Of a stretch of DNA of 64,000 nt, positions 25,179 through 34,551 are shown in pieces. The notes under the pieces were generated by a model. The model ran no database searches, was not told where the DNA came from, and worked only from the letters and a program-made list of their open reading frames with translations. A program made the translations under genes and the position numbers. Source of the stretch: Bacillus salipaludis (lineage in GTDB: Bacteria > Bacillota > Bacilli > Bacillales_B > DSM-18226); the NCBI RefSeq assembly GCF_004358205.1, contig NZ_SMYO01000002.1:504851-568850 (forward strand), read 5' to 3'. The stretch's first letter is position 1, and the number at the start of each line of letters is the position of its first letter.

Positions 25179-26351
25179 ATGGAACTGGATACAAAATTAA
25201 TTCACGGTGGTCCGTTGATTGATCAGCATACCGGAAGCTCATCCGTACCGATCTATCAATCCTCTACCTTTCATCAAGCTCAATTTGCGCAATCACAAGA
25301 GTTTACCTACACGCGTTTTGGCAACCCAACAAGGAAAGCATTGGAGGAAACGGTTGCCTGTTTGGAGTTTGCTAAATATGGATATGCCTTTGCTTCCGGT
25401 ATGGCGGCAATTTCTGCGGTATTGCTAAATTTCTCACAGGGGGATCACGTAATCCTTTGTAAAGATATATACGGGGGAGCCTATCAGCTCGTAACCGAGA
25501 TGTTTCCGAGATACGGAATTGAATACACTTTCGTGGATGAGACGGATCTTAACGCCTGGAAGAAAGCAATCAAGCAAAATACAAAAGGAATTTATATTGA
25601 GACACCCTCTAATCCCCTATTAACGGTTACCGATATTAGAGGTGTTGTTAATTTAGCAAAGAAATACAACTTGCTGACCATCATCGACAATACGTTTATG
25701 ACACCCATTTTCCAAAATCCGATTAAATTGGGAGTGGATATCGTCATCCATAGTGCGACAAAATTTATCAATGGCCATAGTGATGTAACCGCTGGATTGG
25801 TTGTGACCAATGATCAAGAGATTGCGGAAACGTTATTCAAAACGCAAAAAATGCTGGGCAGTATGCTCCCCCCATATGATTGTTGGTTAATTTTAAGAGG
25901 AATCAAGACCATGAAAATCCGTATGGAAAAGGAAGTTGAAAATGCGGCATTTATAGCGGGTGAGCTTCTAAAACATAGCAAGGTGAAGGCAGTTTATTAT
26001 CCGAGTCTTGAATATCACAATGGACGGGAGATTCATTTTTCCCAAGCAGGCAGCGGTGGAGCTGTTTTAACATTTGATTTAGGAAGCTATGAAAATGTGA
26101 AGGACTTTTTTGCCCATGTAAGCATACCTATAGTGGCCGTTAGCTTAGGCGGTGTTGAATCGATATTATCTTATCCTTTCACGATGTCCCATGCCGTAAT
26201 TCCTGAAAAAGAGAGGCTTGAATTAGGGGTGACAGACGGGCTAGTTCGGCTGAGCTGCGGCATTGAAGATAAAAATGATCTTCTAAATGATTTATTTAAA
26301 GCCTTGGATCATGTAAAAACAGCCGATGTCTTACAGAAAAAAATACTATAA
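25179..26351 (+). CDS. PLP-dependent cystathionine beta-lyase/gamma-synthase family enzyme
   Basis: ATG 25179 is chosen over a GTG at 25170 that overlaps the AAAAGGAG site. The 390-aa enzyme has the family Tyr/Arg pair (YTRFGNPT), FASGMAAIS, ETPSNPLL and PLP-lysine Lys195 in HSATKFINGHSD. It is a paralogue of the protein at 22076 and is closer to MetC/MetI-type enzymes. In this setting, beta-elimination of cystathionine or cysteine is the likeliest reaction. It is first in the operon 25179-30149, driven by cassette A. Confidence 0.9.
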   Translation: MELDTKLIHGGPLIDQHTGSSSVPIYQSSTFHQAQFAQSQEFTYTRFGNPTRKALEETVACLEFAKYGYAFASGMAAISAVLLNFSQGDHVILCKDIYGGAYQLVTEMFPRYGIEYTFVDETDLNAWKKAIKQNTKGIYIETPSNPLLTVTDIRGVVNLAKKYNLLTIIDNTFMTPIFQNPIKLGVDIVIHSATKFINGHSDVTAGLVVTNDQEIAETLFKTQKMLGSMLPPYDCWLILRGIKTMKIRMEKEVENAAFIAGELLKHSKVKAVYYPSLEYHNGREIHFSQAGSGGAVLTFDLGSYENVKDFFAHVSIPIVAVSLGGVESILSYPFTMSHAVIPEKERLELGVTDGLVRLSCGIEDKNDLLNDLFKALDHVKTADVLQKKIL

Positions 26352-27349
26352 TGATTGGAAAATACTTAATGGAGAAAATAGAAATCGCCAATGTACCCAC
26401 AAAGGTTGAAAAAGTGGACTTTTTCAATAAACACTTAAACAAATCAGTTTTTATCAAGCGCGATGACCAGACGGGAATGGGATCATCGGGAAACAAAATT
26501 AGAAAGCTGGAATATTTATTAGCCGATGCAAAAAACAGAAAATGTGATTATTTAATTACCTGTGGCGGGATCCAATCGAACCACGCGAGGGCAACTGCGG
26601 TGTTGGCGGCTAAATATCAGATGAAATCCTTGTTGATTTTAAAAGAAAGTGAAGTAAATAGAACGGAAGGGAATCTATTTCTTACTAAATTAGTTGGTGC
26701 AACCATTAAGGTGGCAACTGAGGATGAGTATCAAGATTTAACACCCATGATTGCAAAATTGACAAAAGAATTGATTGCCTCCGGGCACAACCCCTATGTC
26801 ATTCCGATGGGAGGCTCAAACGGCATTGGTGCTCTAGGGTATGTAGAAGCCTATTATGAAATACTCCTTCAAGAACAGGAATTAGGAATCGTGTTCGACA
26901 CGATTGTGGTTACGAATGGGTCGGGCGGTACTTATGCCGGTTTGTTATATGGAAATAAAGAAAGTAATCAAAATAAAACCATTATTGGCATGAGTGTCTT
27001 AAATCAGAGGGAACAAGCCGTTCATGATCTATTACACATTTTAGAAGATATGGATCAATATAGAGACCATCATCTCCGTTTTTCGGCTGAGGAAATCAAC
27101 ATTATTGATCGCTATATAGGTTTAGGTTACGGTAAGAGCCAATTGGATGAACTGAGATTCATAGAGAAATTCGCACAAGAAGAAGGGATTATCCTTGATC
27201 CGGTATATACCGGGAAGTCGATGTATGGTTTATACAACGAACTTAAAGATGGAAAACTTCAGGGAAGCCAAAACATACTGTTTATTCATACCGGTGGGAT
27301 TTTTGGCTGGACGGACGAGAAGATTAAAATGTTATATGGAGCTATTTAA
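26351..27349 (+). CDS. D-cysteine desulfhydrase/ACC deaminase family enzyme
   Basis: Starts at ATG 26351, overlapping the previous stop by one base; an ATG at 26369 is an alternative. The 332-aa fold-type II PLP enzyme has the lysine in SSGNKIRKLE (Lys49), CGGIQSNHARAT and a phosphate loop TNGSGGTYAG. Family members convert D-cysteine to pyruvate, sulfide and ammonia, or open 1-aminocyclopropane-1-carboxylate. The surrounding sulfur genes favour D-cysteine. Confidence 0.87.
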   Translation: MIGKYLMEKIEIANVPTKVEKVDFFNKHLNKSVFIKRDDQTGMGSSGNKIRKLEYLLADAKNRKCDYLITCGGIQSNHARATAVLAAKYQMKSLLILKESEVNRTEGNLFLTKLVGATIKVATEDEYQDLTPMIAKLTKELIASGHNPYVIPMGGSNGIGALGYVEAYYEILLQEQELGIVFDTIVVTNGSGGTYAGLLYGNKESNQNKTIIGMSVLNQREQAVHDLLHILEDMDQYRDHHLRFSAEEINIIDRYIGLGYGKSQLDELRFIEKFAQEEGIILDPVYTGKSMYGLYNELKDGKLQGSQNILFIHTGGIFGWTDEKIKMLYGAI

Positions 27350-27362
27350 TTGTCTGTTCTTT

Positions 27363-27384
27363 GGACACATCTCGGGGTGTGTCC
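27363..27384 (+). other. intercistronic hairpin
   Basis: GGACACA / TGTGTCC with an 8-nt loop, between the desulfhydrase and malY-like genes. No T run is near, so an mRNA-processing or stability role is more likely than termination. Confidence 0.5.
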
Positions 27385-27427
27385 GGAAGACTTTTAAAAA
27401 GTTTCATTTGATATATTGGCTGCGAAA

Positions 27428-27442
27428 ATGTAAACGCATTCG
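27428..27442 (+). promoter_or_regulatory. cre-like site inside the operon
   Basis: ATGTAAACGCATTCG fits WTGNAANCGNWNNCW except at the last base. Position inside an operon is compatible with a CcpA roadblock. Confidence 0.45.
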
Positions 27443-27473
27443 CAGTAATTTTTTAGAAAAATGGGGGGTAAGC

Positions 27474-28655
27474 ATGATTCACAACTTTGATGAAACGATT
27501 AATCGAATTGGTACGGATTCCGATAAATGGGACAATGAAGGAAAATGCGGCCAATTGATTCCACTGGGCATTGCTGATACCGATTACAAGGCACCATGTG
27601 AAGTTTTAGAGTCTGTAAGGGAAAAGGTGGATTTTGGCGTATTTGGTTATGGATATTTTCCGCATGATCGATTTAATGATGCGATCAAAGGGTGGTATGG
27701 CCGCCATCATAAAATTGATATTAGGGCAGACGATATTAGTTATGCGCCTGGATTAATGACAGGGGCGTTATGGATGTTTTTAGATGCCTATACCAATCCG
27801 GGAGACAAAGTAGTGATACAGCCTCCTGTCTATGCAACCTTTAAAAGGGTAATAGAGAATTTTAATAGAGTTGCAGTCGACAATCCATTAACTTACTACA
27901 ACGGAAGTTATCAGATTGATTTTGAAGATTTAGAAGCTAAACTAAAGCTACCAGATGTGAAAATACTTCTTGTATGTAATCCAGCCAATCCAATCGGGCG
28001 GGTATGGACAAAAGCGGAAATGCAGAGAATGTATGATTTATGCCGTGAGAATAACGTAATGATTATAAGTGACGAAATTCATAGCGATATGATTCACAAA
28101 AGTTTGCCTTTTCACTCCTTTTTAGAGATTTGTGAGGAAGAAGATCAAAATGTGGTGGTAATGAACTCTCCAAGTAAAACCTTTAATTTAGCCTCTTTCT
28201 TCAGTGCATATGTGATTATAAAAAATAAAAAAATGAAAAAAGCATTTGATGATATTTACACAAAATACCACTTTGATTATAACTATTTAGGAGTTGAGGC
28301 TTTAATTACGGCTTATAATAAATGCGATTATTATGTGGATGAATTAAATGCTTATTTACGAAGCAACATTGATTTTTCGATTAACTATATCCATAAACAT
28401 TTACCAAAGTTAAAAGTTCAGTATCCTGATTGTTCCTATTTGTTATGGATTGACTGTGAGGGGCTGGGCCTCACCAGTACGGAATTGGATGAATTTTTTA
28501 CAGACGCAGGGGTTAGAGTCAATGATGGGAGTTCATACGGAAAAGATAGTGGTAACTTTGTAAGAGTAAATATTGCTTGCACAAGGGCTTTACTAGAGCG
28601 CGCATTGAAACAGATTAAGCTAAACTATGATAAATATGGTTTTAAAAAAAACTAA
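27474..28655 (+). CDS. MalY/PatB family cystathionine beta-lyase (1)
   Basis: ATG 27474 lies 6 nt after GGGGGG; upstream frame-open sequence overlaps the desulfhydrase gene and is not expected to be translated. The 393-aa fold-type I PLP protein has PPVYATFKRVIE, NPANPIGRVWTK, SDEIHSD and the PLP-lysine in NSPSKTFNLA (Lys235). PatB-type enzymes cleave cystathionine and cysteine. A paralogue with the same lysine position is encoded at 41312. Confidence 0.88.
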   Translation: MIHNFDETINRIGTDSDKWDNEGKCGQLIPLGIADTDYKAPCEVLESVREKVDFGVFGYGYFPHDRFNDAIKGWYGRHHKIDIRADDISYAPGLMTGALWMFLDAYTNPGDKVVIQPPVYATFKRVIENFNRVAVDNPLTYYNGSYQIDFEDLEAKLKLPDVKILLVCNPANPIGRVWTKAEMQRMYDLCRENNVMIISDEIHSDMIHKSLPFHSFLEICEEEDQNVVVMNSPSKTFNLASFFSAYVIIKNKKMKKAFDDIYTKYHFDYNYLGVEALITAYNKCDYYVDELNAYLRSNIDFSINYIHKHLPKLKVQYPDCSYLLWIDCEGLGLTSTELDEFFTDAGVRVNDGSSYGKDSGNFVRVNIACTRALLERALKQIKLNYDKYGFKKN

Positions 28656-28676
28656 TTGAATTGTGAGGTTTTGCGT

Positions 28677-30149
28677 ATGGGGAACAAACCTGAAAAGCAG
28701 GGAAATGCAACTGTTTCGTGGGATGATAAATCTTATAAATTTCCGGTGTCATTTAAATATGCAGTGGTTTCTGTCTTAATCTTTTTCGGCCTGCTGCTTA
28801 CAGGAACACTTGGTTTTGGTGCATCTCTGGAATTAATGTTTTTGTTGTTATGGATTGTTGTGAGCCTGCTAGTTATGAAACTGGGATACAAATATAATGA
28901 GGTTCAAAATATGGCTTGGGAAATGGGAAAGCAATCTTTTGAGCCGAATACGATTATTTTAGTAGTCGGCGTCATGATTGCTACCTGGATGGCTTCTGGT
29001 ACAATCCCTTATGTTATGTATTGGGGCTTAGAATTAATTTCACCGCAATACTTTTTAATCACGGCTTTGCTCCTAACATCAGCAACATCTCTTGCAACCG
29101 GAACTTCATGGGGGACTTTGGGTACAGCGGGTTTGGCCTTAATGACAGTTGGTAATGCACTTGGAGTTCCCCAAGCAATGACAGCAGGTGCCATTATTTG
29201 TGGTTCCTTCTTTGGAGATAAGTTGTCACCATTGTCTGATAGTACCATTTTAGCAGCTACCGTTGCCGGCTCTAAAGTAATGTCACACGTAAAACATATG
29301 TTATGGTCAACTGTCCCGGCGTATATTCTAACAGCAATTATCTTTATCATTTTAGGTTTAAAGTATGGAAAAAGTGGAGCGAATATGCAGGAGATTCAAC
29401 AAATCACTGGTGTAATATCAAAGCATTTCCATTTATCCTGGATTTCATTGATTCCTCTTCTGGTTGTACTAGTGATGCTTATAAAGGGCATTCCATCTAT
29501 TATCTCGCTATTAATGGGAGTGTTTAGCGGCATGGCTGTCGCTGTTTTTACTCAGGGGTATAATTTAACAAAAGTGTTTGATATCATGACCAATGGATTT
29601 GTGTTTAAAAGCGGCAGTACGTTAGTTGACCCCATCCTAAGCAGAGGCGGGCTCTACAGTTTAATGAGCTCATTCCTTGTTGTCCTTTTAGCCATGTGTG
29701 TAACCGGCATGTTAGAACAATCAGGCATTCTCAGTGCTTTAGTAGAGCCTTTAGTTAAACGTACACACGGTTCTACTTTTAAAATAACTTTAGTGACTAT
29801 GTTAATTGCCTTAATCACAAATATGATTGGCTCATCGATGTTATTAACTGCGATTGTAGCGGGTTCGCTTATGAGAAATGTCTTTAAAAATAATCATTTG
29901 GCGCCAGAAAATCTATCGCGTAATATCGAGGATGTTGGAACGATGGGTGCACCGGTTATTCCATGGAATTCCAACGCCATCTATTGTTCGCAGATGCTGG
30001 GTGTATCGCCATATGCTTATTTCCCATATGTCTTTTTAGCTTTCTTTGTCCCATTATTCGATTTACTCTACGGTGCCACTGGATTTGCAATAAAGAAGTT
30101 AAAGCCTGAGAAGCTCGAGGATGTTGAAACAGTAACTAAAGCGATCTAA
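28677..30149 (+). CDS. NhaC family Na+/H+ antiporter-type transporter
   Basis: ATG 28677 follows GTGAGG; a TTG at 28656 touches the previous stop and is less likely. The 490-aa protein has about 12 membrane segments and the NhaC signature TGTSWGTLGTAG and FFGDKLSPLSDSTILA. NhaC members include Na+/H+ antiporters and organic acid exchangers such as malate/lactate MleN. As the last gene of a cysteine/cystathionine cleavage operon, it may carry the substrate or export a product such as a 2-oxoacid. A terminator follows. Confidence 0.88.
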   Translation: MGNKPEKQGNATVSWDDKSYKFPVSFKYAVVSVLIFFGLLLTGTLGFGASLELMFLLLWIVVSLLVMKLGYKYNEVQNMAWEMGKQSFEPNTIILVVGVMIATWMASGTIPYVMYWGLELISPQYFLITALLLTSATSLATGTSWGTLGTAGLALMTVGNALGVPQAMTAGAIICGSFFGDKLSPLSDSTILAATVAGSKVMSHVKHMLWSTVPAYILTAIIFIILGLKYGKSGANMQEIQQITGVISKHFHLSWISLIPLLVVLVMLIKGIPSIISLLMGVFSGMAVAVFTQGYNLTKVFDIMTNGFVFKSGSTLVDPILSRGGLYSLMSSFLVVLLAMCVTGMLEQSGILSALVEPLVKRTHGSTFKITLVTMLIALITNMIGSSMLLTAIVAGSLMRNVFKNNHLAPENLSRNIEDVGTMGAPVIPWNSNAIYCSQMLGVSPYAYFPYVFLAFFVPLFDLLYGATGFAIKKLKPEKLEDVETVTKAI

Positions 30150-30168
30150 CTGAATAGGTTTTAATGTA

Positions 30169-30198
30169 GGCGATTCCTAATCGGAATCGCCCTTTTTT
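30169..30198 (+). terminator. terminator after the NhaC-type gene
   Basis: GGCGATTCC / GGAATCGCC with a 5-nt loop and six T. Confidence 0.9.
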
Positions 30199-30324
30199 AA
30201 TTGGTAAGTTGACCTGGTTCATGTTTTCTTAGTTTTAAAAAAATTTTTTTCAAACATGATAGGAAATAGGAATAAGTAACCTATCAGAAGCTGGGGAAAT
30301 AGTGATTTTGCAAGGAATTTAAAA

Positions 30325-30341
30325 TTGGCACGAATATTGCA
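30325..30341 (+). promoter_or_regulatory. sigma-54 promoter of the thioredoxin reductase operon
   Basis: TTGGCACGAATATTGCA, GG 30327-30328 and GC 30339-30340. The upstream region has an AT-rich TTTTTTTCAAACATGATAGGAAA, which resembles the regulon palindrome but with a longer gap. Confidence 0.87.
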
Positions 30342-30378
30342 AGTTAATCTTCATGACTAAGAGAAAGGGGGGAATGAG

Positions 30379-31344
30379 ATGTATAAAGCTATTATTCTAG
30401 GGACTGGACCTGCTGGGTTAACCGCTGCAATCTATTTAGCACGTGCTAACATAAGTCCTTTAGTCATTGAAGGGCCAGAACCAGGAGGGCAATTGACATT
30501 GACAACAGATGTCGAGAATTTTCCTGGTTTTCCTGAAGGGGTTCTAGGACGAGAGTTGATGCAGAACATGCGAAAGCAAGCTGAGCATTTTGGAGCAAAG
30601 TTTAAAAGAGGTTGGGTTAAAAAGGTCGATTTTTCAAACAACCCTTTTACCTTAACGGTGGAAGGAATAGGGGAGCTAAAAACGCAATCATTAATCATTT
30701 CAACGGGAGCTTCTGCAAAACTTTTGGAAATTCCGGGGGAAAGAGAAAATATTGGCCGTGGGGTAAGCACCTGTGCAACATGCGATGGATTTTTCTTTAG
30801 AGGAAAGAAAATTATCGTTGTCGGCGGCGGGGATTCAGCTATGGAAGAGGCCAATTTTTTAACGAAGTTTGCTTCGGAGGTTCGCATTGTCCATCGCAGA
30901 AAGGAGCTTCGCGCTTCCCAAATTATGCAAGACCGTGCCAAAAAGAATCCCAAAATTACGTGGAGCTTAAATTCCATTCCTGAAGAAGTAATTGCAGGGG
31001 ATCGACACGTTACTGGCTTGAAAGTAAGAAACAGCGAAACAGGAAAAGAGGAAATCCTGGAAACGGATGGTATTTTCGTTACCATCGGCCATAAACCGAA
31101 CACAGCATTTTTAGACAATCAAATCAAAACGGACGATATGGGATATATCGTGGTGAATCCTGGTACCACCGAAACCAATATTCCAGGTGTATTCGCCTGT
31201 GGGGATGTTCAAGATCATAAATACCGCCAAGCCATTACCGCTGCAGGAAGCGGTTGTATGGCTGCACTGGATTGCGAAAAATACCTTGATGCAAGTGAAT
31301 TATGTAGTGAAAACAATCAATCTATCATGGAAAACCAAATATAG
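30379..31344 (+). CDS. trxB: thioredoxin reductase-like flavoprotein
   Basis: ATG 30379 follows AAAGGGGGG. The 321-aa protein has an FAD site [10 protein letters not shown], redox-active Cys132-Ala-Thr-Cys135, an NADPH motif [10 protein letters not shown] and the C-terminal FACGDVQD. It reduces thioredoxin with NADPH. Under sigma-54 control and paired with the thioredoxin-like gene, it is more likely a pathway-specific enzyme, for example for reducing imported cystine or persulfides, than the housekeeping reductase. Confidence 0.92.
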   Translation: MYKAIILGTGPAGLTAAIYLARANISPLVIEGPEPGGQLTLTTDVENFPGFPEGVLGRELMQNMRKQAEHFGAKFKRGWVKKVDFSNNPFTLTVEGIGELKTQSLIISTGASAKLLEIPGERENIGRGVSTCATCDGFFFRGKKIIVVGGGDSAMEEANFLTKFASEVRIVHRRKELRASQIMQDRAKKNPKITWSLNSIPEEVIAGDRHVTGLKVRNSETGKEEILETDGIFVTIGHKPNTAFLDNQIKTDDMGYIVVNPGTTETNIPGVFACGDVQDHKYRQAITAAGSGCMAALDCEKYLDASELCSENNQSIMENQI

Positions 31345-31357
31345 GGAGGATTTAAAA

Positions 31358-31699
31358 ATGAAAGAGATTAAAACGAAACAAGAGTTTGAAGAGGCAATTT
31401 TATCAACAAAACCAGTTATGGCCAAATTCTATGCCGAATATTGCCCAGACTGCCAGCATACCGATTTATTTATGCCCATTTTAGAAGAATCGTATAAAGA
31501 AAAGGTAGACATGATTGCAGTAAACCGAGAACATTTTCCAGAAGTTTTAGAGAAACTAGACGTGTACGGAATCCCAAGCTTTATTGCTTTTCAAGAAGGG
31601 AAGGAACTGGACCGCTTTGTAAGTAAACTTGGAAAAAGTCAGGAAGAGGTTGAACAGTTTCTTAATCAAATTGTTGAGGCAAGTGGAAAACTAGGATAG
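31358..31699 (+). CDS. thioredoxin family protein with CPDC active site
   Basis: ATG 31358 follows AGGGAGG. The 113-aa protein has a thioredoxin fold with Cys29-Pro-Asp-Cys32 instead of CGPC, and the cis-proline YGIPSF. It lies 13 bp after the reductase gene. The pair probably delivers electrons to cystine or protein persulfides in this pathway. Confidence 0.88.
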   Translation: MKEIKTKQEFEEAILSTKPVMAKFYAEYCPDCQHTDLFMPILEESYKEKVDMIAVNREHFPEVLEKLDVYGIPSFIAFQEGKELDRFVSKLGKSQEEVEQFLNQIVEASGKLG

Positions 31700-31789
31700 A
31701 AAATCCTTGCCAGGGGCCAATAAATATGGAGATATTGCTCTATATTTATTGGCTTTAAAAGGAATATTTTTGAATAATTGAAAAATATT

Positions 31790-31805
31790 TTTCGAATTTG
31801 GGAAT
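31790..31805. promoter_or_regulatory. putative activator site, cassette B
   Basis: TTTCGAATTTGGGAAT, centred 114.5 bp upstream of the promoter GG, the same distance as in cassette C. Confidence 0.6.
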
Positions 31806-31909
31806 AGGAGAATAGTACTGAACAGTAGGTTTTCACTAGAATTATTGCAGAAATGATAATGATGCATCTTTTTTTTTAGCAGGAATGTTGAATTAACAAG
31901 GATTTTATT

Positions 31910-31926
31910 ATGGCACAACTTTTGCA
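31910..31926 (+). promoter_or_regulatory. sigma-54 promoter, cassette B
   Basis: TGGCACAACTTTTGCA, GG 31912-31913 and GC 31924-31925; the same 35-bp block GGAATGTTGAATTAACAAGG plus TTTTATTATGGCACAAC occurs in cassette A. Confidence 0.88.
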
Positions 31927-31961
31927 TAAAAAGTAATTGAATAGGAGGAGGTGGAGTTCAT

Positions 31962-31991
31962 TTGAAAAAAGTAGATATTGAAACGGGATAA
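31962..31991 (+). CDS. 9-aa leader peptide or frameshifted small gene
   Basis: TTG 31962 behind the very strong AGGAGGAGGTGG gives MKKVDIETG and a stop. With one base removed near 31985 the frame would continue DKLTEYLNDTEK, so this may be a decayed gene of about 20 codons. A matching KKIDFESVQT frame without a start codon lies at 34586-34621 behind cassette C. The rest of the 31700-32076 gap is cassette B. Confidence 0.4.
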   Translation: MKKVDIETG

Positions 31992-32076
31992 ATTAACAGA
32001 ATATTTAAATGATACTGAAAAATGAAACTAATAAACCGCAAATCATCCATTTTTTATAAATACAGGGGGGAGTTTT

Positions 32077-32895
32077 ATGAAAAAGAGTTTATTTATATTT
32101 GCTTTTTCAGTATTCGTAGCACTTGTATTAACGGCATGCGGGAACACTCAAAAAGAAACATCAGCCAAACCTGATCAGGCGGCAGAAAGTAAGAACCTAC
32201 TGGAAAAAATAAAAGCAGTTGGGACGATTAAAATTGGTACAGAAGGAACATATGCACCCTTTAGTTACCATGATGCATCGGGGAAATTGACTGGTTTTGA
32301 TATCGAAATCGCTGAAGAAGTAGCAAAAAGACTTGGTGTGAAAGCTGAATTTGTTGAAACCCCGTGGGACGGAATTTTTGCGGGACTTGATTCGAAGCGA
32401 TTCGATATTATTGCATGTCAAGTAGGTATTCGTCCTGACCGGCAGGAAAAATATGATTTTTCTGATCCAACGAATGTGTCAAAACCTTACTTAATTGTCA
32501 GCAAAGACAATAACACGATTAAAACGTTCAAAGATTTGAAGGGGAAAAAGTCAGCCGAGTCACTAACTAGTATGTTTAAAGACATGGCAGCTTCCAATGG
32601 TGCTGAAATCGTCGGTGTTGAAGGATTTAATCAAGCTATTGATTTATTAATTTCAAAACGTGTGGATGCGACGATTAATGATGGGTTGTCTTATCTTGAT
32701 TTCAAAAAGCAACAGCCTAATGCGCCGCTTAAAGTTGCAGCCGAACTTGATGAACCAACAAAAATGGGAATTATGTTAAGAAAAGGGAATATAGAATTGG
32801 TCGATGCTATCAATAAAGCACTCGCTGATATGAAGAAAGATGGGATGTATTTAAGCATCTCAAAAAAATACTTTGAAACCGATGTTTCCAAATAA
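32077..32895 (+). CDS. tcyA: amino acid ABC transporter substrate-binding lipoprotein, cystine type
   Basis: Start after TACAGGGGGGAG. The 272-aa protein has a lipoprotein signal LTACG (Cys21) and the family-3 binding signature GTEGTYAPFSYHDASGKLTGFDIEI. Length, the three-gene layout and sulfur neighbours match TcyABC of B. subtilis, which imports L-cystine. The assignment to cystine rather than another polar amino acid is by context. Confidence 0.85.
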   Translation: MKKSLFIFAFSVFVALVLTACGNTQKETSAKPDQAAESKNLLEKIKAVGTIKIGTEGTYAPFSYHDASGKLTGFDIEIAEEVAKRLGVKAEFVETPWDGIFAGLDSKRFDIIACQVGIRPDRQEKYDFSDPTNVSKPYLIVSKDNNTIKTFKDLKGKKSAESLTSMFKDMAASNGAEIVGVEGFNQAIDLLISKRVDATINDGLSYLDFKKQQPNAPLKVAAELDEPTKMGIMLRKGNIELVDAINKALADMKKDGMYLSISKKYFETDVSK

Positions 32896-32906
32896 GGAGT
32901 GTTCGA

Positions 32907-33590
32907 ATGTTGGATCAAGAAAGAATGGACCGAATTATTGACATCGTTGTCAACTCATTTTTTCCGATGTTAAAAGCCGGGGTTGCTTTTACCGTGCCGT
33001 TGACACTCCTTTCTTTTTTTCTGGGACTGATTCTTGCTCTGCTTACTGCACTGGCTCGAATCTCTGGAATTAAACCTCTGGATGCTGCTGCACGATTTTA
33101 TGTATGGGTGATTAGGGGAACACCGCTGCTTGTTCAGCTGTTTGTTATTTTTTATGGTCTTCCAAGTATAGGGGTTACCATTGGTCCGCTGCCATCCGCA
33201 ATAATCGGTTTTACCATTAATATGGGCGCCTATAACTCAGAGATTATTCGCGCAGCTATCCTTTCCATTCCCAAAGGTCAATGGGAGGCAGGTTACTCCA
33301 TTGGGATGAGCTACCCGCAGGCATTAAAAAGAATTATTCTCCCGCAGGCAACAAGGGTGTCTGTTCCGCCTTTGGCAAACAGTTTTATTAGTTTGGTAAA
33401 GGATACATCTTTGGCCGCTACCATTACGGTGACGGAAATGTTTAGAGTGGCCCAGCAAATTACCGCAACAACCTATGAACCATTGGTACTCTATTGTCTA
33501 GCAGGATTTATTTATTTGATTTTCAGTACAGTTCTTTCTAACGCTCAAGGACGGATGGAAAAACGGTTTGATCGTTATGTGACGGGTTAA
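32907..33590 (+). CDS. tcyB: amino acid ABC transporter permease, cystine type
   Basis: 227 aa with about five membrane helices. The HisM/GlnP-type signature VIRGTPLLVQLFVIFYGLP and an EAA loop EAGYSIGMSYPQALKRIILPQA are intact. It lies 11 bp after the binding-protein gene and is presumed to work as a homodimer with the ATPase encoded next. Confidence 0.9.
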   Translation: MLDQERMDRIIDIVVNSFFPMLKAGVAFTVPLTLLSFFLGLILALLTALARISGIKPLDAAARFYVWVIRGTPLLVQLFVIFYGLPSIGVTIGPLPSAIIGFTINMGAYNSEIIRAAILSIPKGQWEAGYSIGMSYPQALKRIILPQATRVSVPPLANSFISLVKDTSLAATITVTEMFRVAQQITATTYEPLVLYCLAGFIYLIFSTVLSNAQGRMEKRFDRYVTG

Positions 33591-33610
33591 TTTGATAGGG
33601 GGATATCCGC

Positions 33611-34354
33611 GTGATTGAGATAAAGAACCTGCATAAGCAATTTGGACAAACAGAGGTTTTAAAGGGAATCGATCTTAAAATTGAGGAAGGCAATACAGTC
33701 TGTATTATTGGGCCATCGGGTTCAGGGAAAACAACCTTGTTACGTTGTCTGAATTTATTGGAAGCGCCTACAAAAGGGACCATTACGCTTGGAAAGTTTT
33801 CTTTGGATTTTCAGGAGAAAAAACAAGTTCCAAAAGATCGAGTGATTAAGTTCCGTCAACAAACAGGTATGGTTTTCCAAGGGTACAATTTGTTTCCTCA
33901 TATGACGGCACTAGAAAATGTTATGGAAGGTTTAGTTTACGTTCGTAAACAAGACAAGGAAACCTCTCGTACGAAGGCTCTTAAATTGCTGAAAAAGGTA
34001 GGATTATCGGAACGGGCGAACCACTATCCATCCCAGCTTTCCGGTGGACAACAACAACGGGTAGGAATTGCCCGGGCGATGGCAATGGAGCCTGAAGTCC
34101 TCCTTTTTGATGAACCTACTTCCGCGTTAGATCCTGAGTTAGTAGGAGAGGTTCTAAAGGTCATGAAAGAACTTGCTAAAGAAGGAATGACGATGGTTGT
34201 CGTGACACATGAAATGAATTTCGCACGTGAAGCGGCGGATAAAGTCGTATTCATTGATAAAGGTGTGATCGTTGAAGAAGGAACACCTCAACAAATTTTT
34301 GAACATACAGGGCATGAACGGACATTACAATTTTTAAATAAACTTTGTTCATAG
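33611..34354 (+). CDS. tcyC: amino acid ABC transporter ATP-binding protein, cystine type
   Basis: GTG 33611 start. The 247 aa equal the usual TcyC length. Walker [11 protein letters not shown]-loop [13 protein letters not shown], signature [14 protein letters not shown], Walker [12 protein letters not shown] and H-loop THEMNFA are present. It energises cystine uptake and ends the operon at a strong terminator. Confidence 0.92.
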   Translation: MIEIKNLHKQFGQTEVLKGIDLKIEEGNTVCIIGPSGSGKTTLLRCLNLLEAPTKGTITLGKFSLDFQEKKQVPKDRVIKFRQQTGMVFQGYNLFPHMTALENVMEGLVYVRKQDKETSRTKALKLLKKVGLSERANHYPSQLSGGQQQRVGIARAMAMEPEVLLFDEPTSALDPELVGEVLKVMKELAKEGMTMVVVTHEMNFAREAADKVVFIDKGVIVEEGTPQQIFEHTGHERTLQFLNKLCS

Positions 34355-34364
34355 GAAAGGCCTA

Positions 34365-34396
34365 AGATTGCAAATCTCATTTGCAATCTTTTTTTT
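34365..34396 (+). terminator. terminator of the cystine transporter operon
   Basis: AGATTGCAAAT / ATTTGCAATCT with a 3-nt loop and eight T. It is nearly identical to the terminator at 24946, directly upstream of cassette A, so the duplicated unit includes the terminator. Confidence 0.9.
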
Positions 34397-34414
34397 GAAT
34401 AATTAAGAAAGTAT

Positions 34415-34430
34415 TTTCAAATTTGGGAAT
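34415..34430. promoter_or_regulatory. putative activator site, cassette C
   Basis: TTTCAAATTTGGGAAT, identical to the site of cassette A, centred 114.5 bp upstream of the promoter GG. Confidence 0.62.
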
Positions 34431-34534
34431 CTAAAAACAGTACGAAACAGTAGATTTACACTATTTTCATATCGGAAATGATAAATTACTGGTTTTTTCA
34501 GTAGCAAGAAAGCTGAATTACCAATGGTTTTATT

Positions 34535-34551
34535 TTGGCACAACACTTGCA
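34535..34551 (+). promoter_or_regulatory. sigma-54 promoter, cassette C
   Basis: TTGGCACAACACTTGCA, GG 34537-34538 and GC 34549-34550. Confidence 0.88.

Noticed and set aside
30432..31118. 228-codon minus-strand frame opposite trxB
   Set aside because: It lies fully inside a clear thioredoxin reductase gene, has no ribosome site and no recognisable domain.
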